From: Asparagopsis taxiformis
Taxonomy: Eukaryota > Rhodophyta > Florideophyceae > Bonnemaisoniales > Bonnemaisoniaceae
DNA: 19,070 bases
Assembly (NCBI GenBank): GCA_030407315.1
Contig: JALQPE010001528.1
Coordinates: 1-19,070 of the forward strand
Direction of reading: 5' to 3'
This document shows positions 1 to 8,087 of the stretch, piece after piece. Below the pieces are notes generated by a model. That model did not search any database. It was not told the origin of the DNA and saw nothing but the letters and a program-made list of their open reading frames with translations. The position numbers and the translations under genes are program-made. Numbering within the stretch: position 1 is the stretch's first letter; every line of letters starts with the position of its first letter.

Positions 1-197
1 CCATTTATGTGTATCCAAGAATATCGGAAGGAACCGTTGAGCATCAATTTAAAGATCACGAAAAGATCACGAAGATCGATGCCCCCATCATGGAAATTTC
101 TTCCACTTTTATAGAAACGGTATTAAAGAAGGTAAGAATATCCGTCCATTACTCCCCCAAAATGTTTGGCAATATCTTGACGAGATGAATTTTTATA
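1..197 (+). CDS. nadD: Nicotinate-nucleotide adenylyltransferase, C-terminal fragment
   Basis: NadD joins nicotinate mononucleotide and ATP to form deamido-NAD in the cytoplasmic NAD pathway. Only the C-terminal third is present; the gene enters from the left edge. Reading from base 3 gives VYPRISEGTVEHQFKDHEKI, then DAPIMEISSTFI. The ISSTxIR motif of this nucleotidyltransferase family is visible if one missing A is allowed near 113. The following frame reads NGIKEGKNIRPLLP and ends YLDEMNFY, a typical NadD end. The stop is lost by a further missing base near 192; with it the gene closes at about 195-197. Both breaks fall in A-rich runs. The family call is firm, the exact stop less so. Confidence 0.85.
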
Positions 198-326
198 ATA
201 GGATAGCGACTATTATCAGAAAGTTTGCGTTTTTATTTAAAACTATAACTTTTGAAATACCTCCCTATACTTATTTTCCTTTTCCTTTCTGCTCCTTCCT
301 GGGTCAAAAATTAAAAACATTCGATC

Positions 327-870
327 ATGAGGGTAAGAAAACTGGATATACTTCAAAAAGGATATATCCTTATAAATGGTATGACCCTTACCGACTACAA
401 TCCTCCTGAAAAAGAAAGTGAATTGGGGTTTAGGATGTAAAGCTTCCAAATTTCAATTAATCGAAGAAAACACAGACAGTTCTTTTACCACTAGGTACTT
501 GAATGACCATGGAGACGTTTTTCGTGCTGTGGAAACTAGGTATTTAAAAAAATTATATTGCTGGTTTCCAGACGCTATAATAGAATTCGAAATCGCAAGC
601 AATAGATATAGAATAAAAATGGGGTCCTCTGGTAAAACAGTTCAGGTAGGTCAGAGCATTAAGCGCTTTTTGAGAAAATATAAAAATTCGGGTGAGGCAG
701 GTAAACAAAAGCGAGTGATTCAAATCATTACCGAACAACCCATAGTTTTGGTAGTGGTCTATATATTTTCCTTTACTTTCATTTTTTATGACAATCAGGG
801 AGTTATAACCCAAATAACCCTTAAAGAAATACATGGAATTGTAGGTTATACCCCTTCTTTAAATAATTAA
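327..870 (+). CDS. Hypothetical protein, frame-broken
   Basis: Not recognised. The main frame, 418-870, gives about 150 residues with protein-like composition, including RYLKKLYCWFPDAIIEFEIA and a C-terminal stretch IFYDNQGVITQITLKEI resembling a beta-rich C-terminus. An ATG at 327 opens another frame (MRVRKLDILQKGYILINGMT) that stops at 440. It could be the true N-terminus, joined by a frameshift near 430; the shift needed is an extra base or two missing ones, so the start is uncertain. No signal peptide is clear. The gene lies between nadD and a convergent lipoprotein gene and shares the terminator region after 870. A minus-strand frame at 243-449 is a possible alternative but looks less protein-like. 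Confidence 0.45.
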
Positions 871-879
871 TTTCAAATA

Positions 880-924
880 AAAAAAGAAACCGCCGGAACT
901 CGAAGAATGGGTCCAAGCGGTTTC
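880..924 (-). terminator. Rho-independent terminator of the lipoprotein gene
   Basis: GAAACCGC (886-893) pairs with GCGGTTTC (917-924), with partial inner pairing GGA/TCC. Read on the minus strand the stem is followed by a T run (881-885 and beyond), placing it 33 bases after the corrected stop of the lipoprotein gene at 957. It may also slow plus-strand transcripts from the 327-870 gene. Confidence 0.75.
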
Positions 925-956
925 AACTAAATAACCAACCAAAAGTCTTTATATTT

Positions 957-1875
957 TTAGAATACGCTTATTTTCTTGGTTTGCTTAGCAATAGCTGCTT
1001 TCGATAAGCGCATTTTTCCTCCTTTGTCTAACTTGTATTGAATGTATCCTTTCCTCTAAATCGGTACAGCGTGCCCGAAGGCTCATGGAACAATTCAATC
1101 GTTCTATCATCAATAACGTCGAGAATAAAATATTCATTGCCTAGATAATCATAATCTAGTGTTAAATATTTAGAATACAAATCTCCTGTGACGTCATCTA
1201 TATTGAAAATACCTGTATAATCCCAATATATATCATAGATGTTAGTTCCATTCAAATCTTGAGAACTCTGGAAATTTCCATCCCCTCCACCAGGCAGAAA
1301 CTGCAAGAAGTTTTCATAATCAAACTCATTAGGCTCCCCATAGGGACTGGTGTATATCTTTTCCCATGCCGTATATTCCTGTACGAAATAGTGGATGTTT
1401 TCATAGAACAACAGATCGTAATCGAAGTTTGCTCTCTGGTACCCAACTAAGACATATCTCAGGTTGAGTGGGCGGTAATACAATTCTATTTCCGTGTTGT
1501 TCAACTGGATTACCTCAAAGGTGTGAAAACCATCTATGTCGTGCGATATTTCCAGTTCGTCTGCAAACGTATCGTAGTATCCCACATCGATTCCAAATCC
1601 ATACCCTTGATCCCCGATTCCAACCAAATTGTTGTTTGCTTTTACATTTCCATTCCTAAATGAAATCGTAAATGCAATTTGCATAAAGGGAATTTCTCCA
1701 CTGGCATTGGAACGATTAATGTCTACATACCACAGTTCGTAGGAATTCAACACCTCTTCCAAGGTTACGGTAGGAATAGGGTCTATGGTTGTATCCTCTA
1801 CGACTACCTCTGTATAACAAGAAGTAAACAATGTAGCCAATGCTATAAATCCGAAAAGTATTTAAGTGCTTTCAT
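957..1875 (-). CDS. nadD-adjacent lipoprotein, conserved hypothetical
   Basis: A predicted outer-envelope lipoprotein of about 305 residues with no known function. The start at 1875 gives MKALKYF, then a hydrophobic stretch ending ATLFTSC, a signal peptide II with cysteine at about residue 21; this requires one missing base near 1857. The mature part is rich in Y, D and N (YELWYVDINRSN, ANNNLVGIGDQGYG, FDYDLLFYENIHYFVQEY), suggesting a beta-rich extracellular domain. A second missing base near 1051 truncates the open frame at 1028. Without it the protein ends in a basic tail (KMRLSKAAIAKQTKKISVF) at 957. From memory, relatives sit beside nadD in many Flavobacteriaceae and sometimes carry a nadD-type product name by propagation; nothing here looks enzymatic. 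Confidence 0.8.
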
Positions 1876-1903
1876 ATCATTTGGATTTTTGGGTTCGTAA
1901 TGG

Positions 1904-1911
1904 CAAATCTA
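1904..1911 (-). promoter_or_regulatory. Candidate -7 element for the lipoprotein gene
   Basis: On the minus strand the bases read TAGATTTG, an exact match to the Bacteroidota TAnnTTTG element, 28 bases before the ATG at 1875. No clear -33 TTTG lies at the usual spacing, so this is a motif match only. Confidence 0.4.
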
Positions 1912-2019
1912 AAAGCGTGCCAAATTCATAATATTTTGTTTTTCAAGTTGTTAGAATAAATTGAAAATACTCGGTCCTTTCAAAAACAAAGGATCATTCA
2001 CAGAGCCATGATAATTGTG

Positions 2020-2027
2020 TATTTTTA
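2020..2027 (+). promoter_or_regulatory. Candidate -7 element for gpsA
   Basis: TATTTTTA matches seven of eight positions of TAnnTTTG and lies 19 bases before the gpsA ATG. The rest of the 1876-2046 spacer between the divergent genes shows no other clear structure. Confidence 0.4.
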
Positions 2028-2046
2028 CCTTTTCAGAAAACACTAC

Positions 2047-3039
2047 ATGGCTCAAAAACCAAAAATTGCAGTTTTCGGGGGTGTAGTTGGGCTACCGCCA
2101 TTGTAAAAATGCTTTGTGAAAACTTGGATGAAATAGGTTGGTACATGCGCAATGAACAAGCATTGGAACACCTAAGGACCCAGTACCACAATCCCAATTA
2201 TTTAAGTTCCGTAGAGTTCGATATAAACAAGCTGAAGTTAAGTAGCGATATCAATGAATTGGTAGATTATGCCGATTACCTCATCTTCGTGATCCCTCTG
2301 CTTTTGTGAAAAAAGAACTCGAAAAGCTGACGGTTTCCCTTGAAGGGAAAATCATTTTCTCTGCCATTAAGGGAATTGTGCCTGAGAGCAGTCTTATTAG
2401 GCGATCATTTTTATACCCATTATAACATTCCGTTTAAGGATATAGGGGTTATAACTGGGCCTTGCCACGCAGAAGAAGTGGCTTTGGAGCGCCTTCTTAC
2501 CTCACCATTGCCTGTGCCGATTCCAAAAAAGCAACTTTTATAGCAGATAGCTTATCCTGTAATTATATAAGATGTACCACCAGTGATGATATTATTGGGA
2601 CCGAATACGCCGCTATGCTAAAGAACATTTATGCTTTGGCAGCAGGTATTGCCCATGGTTTGGGTTATGGCGATAATTTCCAGAGTGTGTTAATGAGCAA
2701 CGCCATTAGGGAAATGAAACGCTATGTGAAAAGGTCCATAAAATGAAAAAGGGACATTAACGGTTCTGCCTATTTAGGGGATCTATTGGTAACCGGATAC
2801 TCTACCTTTAGTAGAAACCGAATGTTTGGTAACATGATCGGGAAGGGATATACTGTAAAAAGTGCCCAAATGGAAATGAACATGGTTGCTGAAGGATATT
2901 ATGCCACCAAAAGTGCTTACGAGCTTAACCAAGCCAAAGGAAATAAAAAGGCAAAAACCCCGATTATTAATGCCGTGCACGGTATTTTGTACGAAGGCAA
3001 AACCCTAAAAAAGTCTTCAAAAAATTAACAGAAAGCTAA
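2047..3039 (+). CDS. gpsA: Glycerol-3-phosphate dehydrogenase [NAD(P)+], frame-broken
   Basis: GpsA reduces dihydroxyacetone phosphate to sn-glycerol 3-phosphate for phospholipid synthesis in the cytoplasm. The start at 2047 gives MAQKPKIAVFGG; after one missing G near 2083 the dinucleotide-binding loop GGGSWATAIVK is restored. Further on are VIPSAFVKKEL, the catalytic-region IIFSAIKGIVPESS, ITGPCHAEEVA (Bacteroidota form of the GPSFAxE motif), and TEYAAMLKNIYALAAGIAHG with the conserved lysine-asparagine. About 331 codons, the normal family length. Breaks occur near 2083, 2299, 2393 (opposite sign), 2490, 2725 and 2748 (a compensating pair) and 3010. The last moves the stop from 3026-3028 to about 3037-3039, giving a VFKKLTE tail. 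Family call is certain from several motifs; the broken state is very likely artefactual. Confidence 0.93.
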
Positions 3040-3119
3040 CTTAACTTTCGCCCGGCATCAAGCCATCCTTTCTTTAGTATTCCCCTCAGATTCTTCACAT
3101 TAATTTAATCTGAAAACCG

Positions 3120-3135
3120 CCCTATTCCTGTAGGG
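3120..3135 (+). terminator. Weak hairpin after gpsA
   Basis: CCCTA (3120-3124) and TAGGG (3131-3135) can form a 5 bp stem with a 6-base loop, followed by TTTGTCTT. It is short and the T run is interrupted. It lies 80 bases after gpsA and 50 before the next start, so it could be a weak terminator for gpsA. Confidence 0.3.
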
Positions 3136-3185
3136 TTTGTCTTATATTGATATCCTTAAAACTATATTAATATTATTTCAATTCA

Positions 3186-6100
3186 ATGAGAAAAATTACC
3201 TTAACCTTTTTATTGCTATTTACTGGCTTCCTCGCTATGGGACAGTCCGTATTTATTAATGAAATTCATTATGACAACGCTGGTGGGACACCGGAGAGTT
3301 TGTAGAGGTAGCCGGCCCTGCCGGAACCGACCTTTCTACCTACAGCATTGTTCTTTACAATGGAAACAATGGCGCTACTTACAACACTGTAGCCCTTAGT
3401 GGGATGATAGATGATGAAGGCGCTGGATTTGGAGCCGTGAGTCAATTAATTAGTGGAATCCAAAACGGAGCACCCGATGGTGTTGCCCTTGTAAATGGAG
3501 CCATATTGGTGCAGTTCTTAAGTTATGAAGGAAGCTTTACGGCGACCAATGGTCCAGCCAACGGAGTAAACTTCTACCGATATAGGTGTTTTCTGAAACA
3601 AGCGGAACCCCTATTGGAGAATCCCTTCAACTTACAGGGACTGGAAATGTATACACCGATTTTACTTGGAATGCTCCAGCGGCTGAATCGCCAGGATCTA
3701 TCAATGCCGGGCAAACATTTTCTGCAGGAACCGGAACCCACCTATGATTACTGTCCTGCCGACATCGTAACACCTGCTTCTCCTGGTATATGCGAAGCCG
3801 TAGTTGCCTTCCCAGATGCAATTGCTACAGACCCTGACGGTGACTTAGATACCGTAAACACAACTGCTGGATGCCCAGTGGAAAGTGCTTTCCCAGTTGG
3901 AATAAACACCGTAACCTTTACCGCAACGATTTAGCGGGTAACAGTACTTCTTGTTCTTTTACGATTACTGTGAAGACACCCAAGATCCTGTTGCTGTTTG
4001 CCAAGACATACTGTACAATTGGATGCTAATGGACAGTATGTTCTAGATCCTTCCGAAGTTGATGGAGGAAGTAGTGATAACTGTGGAAACGTAAACCTAT
4101 CCTTAAACATTACCGATTTAGACTGTAATGATGTTGGAGCTATTTCGAAAACTTCCTTTTAGGTGCCGATGTTGCTGGAAACTATTTTTCCATAGACCTT
4201 AATACAGGTGCTGCAACCTTAATTAGTAATACTTTTAATACACCTGGCCTTGCCCCTTGTTTTGTGGACGGTGTTGGGGAAATTATTTATGACGAAGCTA
4301 CAGACACCGCTTGGGCACAATCACGCGATGTTTGTGGCTATGGATTCCTTTTCGACCCTAACACGGGAGAGAATTAACAGGAGCCATCCCTACTTCCCCA
4401 GGAGCTGGAGATATCCAAGGAGCCGAAGTAGCTGGAGGTGTTTGGTATACAGCCTCCATTACTACAGCTAGCTTAGGAACCCTTGACCCAGGAACTGGTG
4501 TTATTACCCCTATTGGTCCATTTGTGAACGCTGGAACCATGAGAGGAATGGCATACGATGAAGCAACCGGCATTATGTATGGAGCTTCCAGTAATGGAGC
4601 ACCCGGTGCAGGGGACTTTGGAACGATCAATTTAACTACAGGTGAATTTACTGTTATTGCTGCACTTTCCTGCTGCCATGGGAAGTATCGAATTTGCTGA
4701 AAACGGTTTACTATATGGTGCTGAAGCTGGAGGTGGAACCCCAGGTAACGTATACACCATCGATGTAACCACTGGAGCAGCAACCCTAATAGGAAATACA
4801 GGATTGGGACTCCAGTATCCGGTTTAATGGCTTACACAGCTACCGAAGTAGTTTTAATCGTAACAGACGACAGTGGAAAGTTGACTCTTGTACAGTAAAC
4901 GTAACCGTAGAAGATGTTACCGCACCAGAGATTTTCTGTTTGGGTGAGATTAATGGTGAGCCAGTTTTCATTAACGAAATTCACTACGAATACAGGTGCC
5001 GATCAAGACGAAGCGATTGAAATCGCTGGTCCTGCAGGAACCGATTTAAGTGCATACACCCTTGTTCTTTACAATGGAAACGGTGGAGCCACAGTAAATG
5101 AAGTACCCCTTACCGGTACTATCGATGACGAAGGAAATGGATACGGAGCCGTTAACTTCCCAATTGCAGGAATCCAAAACGGATCGCCAGACGGAATCGT
5201 TTTAGCACAGGGAGGAAACCGTGCTTCAATTCTTAAGTACGAAGGAAGCTTAACAGCAACCGATGGTATTGCCAATGGAATGACTTCTACCGATATTGGC
5301 GTTTCAGAGCCAGGAAGTACACCTATTGGAGAATCCCTACAACTTACAGGAACGGGATCTGCCAGTGGAAACTTCATTTGGAATGCACCTAGTGCTTCTT
5401 CCCCAGGAGACATCAACGCGGGTCAAACCTTTATGGCTCTACCTCTTCTACCCTTCAGGTAGAGTTGGATGCCAACGGTATGGCTACCATCAATGCTTTG
5501 GATCTAATCGACAGTGTGAACGAAGCCTGTGGTTTCACCGCCACTGGAGGAACAGAAACTACAGAACTGATGCTGAATGGAAGTTTCGAAACTGCCGACC
5601 TAAGCAACTGGACAGCCGTAGACAACCCGAACCCATTCTTGCCTTGGGATGCTTACGAAAGTAATGACGGGAACGGATTCTTCGATGCTGCCCTACCTAC
5701 TGATGGAGGTTGGCTAGCTGGAAACGGATTCGATGGTGAAGCGGGCGAAGCCGTATTGTTCCAAGACGTTACCGTTCCTTCAGATATTACTGCAGCGACC
5801 CTAACTTGGGATGAAAACTAGATTACGATTTGGCTAGTTTCTGTACAGGATGTCAAGACCGAATCTACGAAGTACAGGTTCGTGACTTGAGCGACAACGT
5901 ACTGGAAGTAATGAACCAGTAACTGTAACAGCAGGAATTATTGACACGACAACGTATGGATAAGTCAGACTGCCGATCTTTCTGCCTATGCTGGGCAGGA
6001 TATCCGTATCGCTTACTGGCAACAAATTCCTGAAGATTTTACAGGACCCGCTAAGTTTGCTCTTGACAACGTAAGCTTAAGTGCAGAGACTCCTTCTGAA

Positions 6101-7394
6101 AACTATCGATTTCGATTGTTCTCATTTGGGAATCAACAGTATAGATATTACCGTGACCGACGACAGCGTAACACCGCTACCTGTACGGCCACTGTTGAGG
6201 TACTTGACGTAACGGCACCGATCCTGGTATGCCAGGACGTGACCATCGAGGTAGGCCCCGACGGGACCACCGAGATCGACCCAGAGATACTCCTTGCCAA
6301 TGCACCGAGTACCTTCGAGGCCATGGTCATCGGTTCCGACAACGGTTCCGGTACGGAAGGCTTCACCGACTTTACCGTTAACGTGACGGCCGACGAGACC
6401 GTTTCCTTCGACTGGATGTACACCCTGAACGACGTACCAGGCTTCGACAGCTTCGGTTACCTGCTCAACGGTACTACACCCAGCTGACCGACCCAGCACA
6501 GGGCAACCAGGCGGGCAGCGAGAGCGTGAGCCTCGTGGCCGGCGACGTGTTCGGGTTCCGTTCACAGACCGACGACAACGGCTTCGGTAACAACGAGACG
6601 CTGATCACCAACTTCGCACCTGGATTCGACGGGCAGTTCGCACCGGACAACTGGGAGCTGACACTGACCAACAGGACGGGGACGCGTTCTTCATCGAGAT
6701 ACCAGGGGGGCCACTGTCCTTCGATGCCTGTGGCATCACCGTACTGGCCACCGACGTCACCGAGGTGACCTGTGACGACGTGGGGACCACCATCACGGCA
6801 ACCGTGTTCGCCAGTGACGCGAGCGGGAACATCGCTTCCTGTACATCGCAGATCACAGTGGTGGACGCACTTGCACCTGTGGTGACCTGTCCAGCGGACC
6901 AGAGCGTGGACCCAGGACCGGGCAACCTGTTCTATGAGATACCGGACTACTTCGCCACGGGCGAGGCAACGGCAGAGGACAACTGTACCGACCCGGTGAC
7001 CATCACCTCACAGGACCCTGCACCGGGCACACTGGTGCCGGACGGTACCTATACCATCACGCTGTGCGCAACGGATGAGTACGGGAACGAGGAGTGCTGT
7101 GATTTCGAACTTACGGTAGAGAGCATCCTTGGCCTGGACGACAACGTACTGGACAACGCGATAAGCATCTACCCGAACCCGGCGAGCTCCGTGGTGACAC
7201 TGGCCAACACGGCCAACATCCTGCTCGACCAGGCGGCATATACGACACCAACGGAAGGTTGATCAGTACCATAGACCTGAGCCAGATGGCACAGGAGATG
7301 GACATCGACGTGTCCGAACTGGCAACAGGGGTGTACATGGTAATGATCACGAGCGAGAACGCCTCAAACGGTGAAGAGACTTGTGAAGAGATAA
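3186..7394 (+). CDS. Mosaic secreted protein: lamin-tail, hyalin repeats, T9SS tail
   Basis: About 1,400 residues, probably exported by Sec then the type IX secretion system to the cell surface or medium; function unknown. The start at 3186 gives signal peptide MRKITLTFLLLFTGFLAMGQ. Domains by position: lamin-tail domain 1 (3250-3720, FINEIHYDN, VLYNGNNGA); hyalin-type HYR repeat (3755-3985, CPADIVTP); propeller-like repeats (4145-4835, IDLNTGAATLI, IDVTTGAATLIGNTG); lamin-tail domain 2 (4965-5440); jelly-roll carbohydrate-binding-like domain (5565-6095, LNGSFETADLSNW, FALDNVSLS); an unassigned beta domain (6310-6715); another HYR repeat (6870-7125, CPADQSVDPG); T9SS type A tail (7135-7394, ISIYPNPASS, ending VKRLVKR). 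Roughly twenty single-base breaks split it. GC rises sharply after about 6150. Lamin-tail domains elsewhere occur with secreted nucleases or hydrolases, but no catalytic domain is seen here; adhesion or binding is the likelier role. Confidence 0.88.
3250..3720 (+). repeat. Lamin-tail domain copy 1 (internal repeat)
   Basis: First of two related lamin-tail domains inside the same protein; the partner is at 4965-5440. The copies share GPAGTDLS, VLYNGN, a DDEG..(F/Y)GAV segment, GIQNG(A/S)PDG, the STDIGVSE stretch (in corrected frame) and PIGESLQLTGTG. DNA identity is high in places, for example a shared TTGTTCTTTACAATGGAAAC, pointing to an internal duplication. The reading frame is broken between about 3570 and 3740 by two or more indels. 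Confidence 0.75.
4965..5440 (+). repeat. Lamin-tail domain copy 2 (internal repeat)
   Basis: Second lamin-tail copy, matching 3250-3720. It starts VFINEIHY, runs through IAGPAGTDLSAYTLVLYNGN and ends INAGQTFMA(L). It is nearly intact in one frame from about 4990 to 5440. It sits between the APEIFC end of one repeat unit and the LQVELDANG part of the next, so it appears inserted in the repeat chain. Confidence 0.75.
6150..7394 (+). other. GC-rich 3' block of the mosaic gene
   Basis: The last 1.2 kb of the gene uses mostly GAC, ACC, GTG, CTG and AAC codons. By hand count, 6241-6300 holds 37 G/C in 60 bases, against 27 in 3361-3420 of the same gene and 20 in 7501-7560 just downstream. The block covers the end of one repeat unit, an unassigned beta domain, the last HYR repeat and the T9SS tail. 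The change starts inside a repeat unit (near DITVTDDSVNTATC) and ends at the stop codon. Confidence 0.7.
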
Positions 7395-7418
7395 GATTTA
7401 AACCCTTATAAATAATAG

Positions 7419-7447
7419 GCCCGCTCCTTTTGGAGCGGGCTTTTTTT
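7419..7447 (+). terminator. Strong rho-independent terminator of the mosaic gene
   Basis: GCCCGCTCC (7419-7427), loop TTTT, GGAGCGGGC (7432-7440), then seven T. A perfect 9 bp stem 24 bases after the stop at 7394. Confidence 0.95.
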
Positions 7448-7864
7448 GTGCCAATGGGTATGGTAATTCATTTGTAATACACCGAAAACCTTCCCCAAAT
7501 CGAAGAGCTATAAGCATTACGGTTTTCACATAACAATTATCCTCCTTATACCCAAAAATAAACTCGATTTTGACCGTTATTTAGCTTAAACGACCGCTTT
7601 TTACTTTTGCTTTTTGAACGGAAATCAGCCAACATAAATTCGCACCGTTAACTTATTCTAGTTTGAGAAGATGATTCATAAAACACCTTAACTAAAACTT
7701 AGTAAAGCTATCCCCACTTTCTTTTCTCAGCTTTTGGCAAAATATAAATAAAGATGAAATACCCCCATCAAGGAAGTTTTCAAGCGACCGTTAATTGCTG
7801 TTTCGCAATTATATATCTATCAATTATTTCAATAAACAAATAGCTAATTTAAATCAACTGTATT
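7448..7864. other. Intergenic region, no gene seen
   Basis: About 420 AT-rich bases between the terminator and the orphan sorting tail. No frame gives a recognisable protein. The only structures noted are the short inverted repeat at 7792-7811 and a 7 bp repeat pair 7484-7490 / 7521-7527 that is too weak to interpret. It may contain the promoter of the downstream remnant. Confidence 0.6.
7792..7811. other. Short hairpin upstream of the orphan sorting tail
   Basis: TAATTGC (7792-7798) and GCAATTA (7805-7811) form a perfect 7 bp stem with a 6-base loop, 53 bases before the ATG at 7865. It could be an operator or a leader hairpin, or chance in AT-rich DNA. Confidence 0.3.
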
Positions 7865-8037
7865 ATGAGAAAAATTACGTGGATTCTCGATATCGCTGGC
7901 AGAAAAGTAGCCACTTACAACCTGAGGGGATGAGCAGTGAATCCTCACTGGATATCTCAAACCTTCCCAGCGCAAGCTATACCCTAATCATAGAAGGGGA
8001 AGTGTGAATATACAAGTAGGAGACTCTTAAAGAATAA
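7865..8037 (+). pseudogene. Orphan T9SS type A sorting tail (cargo remnant)
   Basis: The translated pieces match the final 50 to 60 residues of a type IX secretion sorting domain: ILDIAGRKVATYNL, then SSLDISNLPSASYTLIIEGE, then VNIQVGRLLK with a K-rich end, as in KLIKK-type tails. It is split by breaks near 7930, 8003 and 8020-8034; the corrected stop is 8035-8037. No cargo body, YPNP start of the domain or signal peptide is found upstream to 7448. The ATG at 7865 shares its first 14 bases with the start of the mosaic gene (ATGAGAAAAATTAC), which would fit a deletion joining a start to a tail. Equally, the ATG may be internal, with the frame continuing upstream to about 7795. Remnant or assembly collapse cannot be separated here. 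Confidence 0.65.
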
Positions 8038-8058
8038 AAAAGGGTTTCACCAAAAATG

Positions 8059-8087
8059 AAAACCCCAACGGATCGGTTGGGGTTTTT
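8059..8087. terminator. Bidirectional terminator
   Basis: AAAACCCCAAC (8059-8069), loop GGATCG, GTTGGGGTTTT (8076-8086) with a further T. The 11 bp stem has A residues on the left and T on the right, so it can end transcription of the sorting-tail remnant on plus and of the pheS group on minus. The minus-strand stop at 8086-8088 touches its right arm. Confidence 0.85.

Noticed and set aside
243..449. Minus-strand frame between nadD and the hypothetical gene
   Set aside because: It shows no recognisable motif and conflicts with the plus-strand frames at 327-870, whose C-terminus is more protein-like.
3087..3112. Inverted repeat CAGATT / AATCTG after gpsA
   Set aside because: A 6 bp AT-rich stem with a 14-base loop and no T run; the CCCTA/TAGGG hairpin just downstream is the better terminator candidate.
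6122..6565. Long minus-strand frame of 147 codons opposite the GC-rich block
   Set aside because: It is antisense to clear hyalin-repeat coding sequence. GC-rich codon use with few AT-rich stops opens long shadow frames, and the translation is R/G-rich without family features.
7484..7527. Inverted repeat GAAAACC / GGTTTTC
   Set aside because: Only 7 bp with a 30-base loop in AT-rich DNA and no T run; expected by chance.
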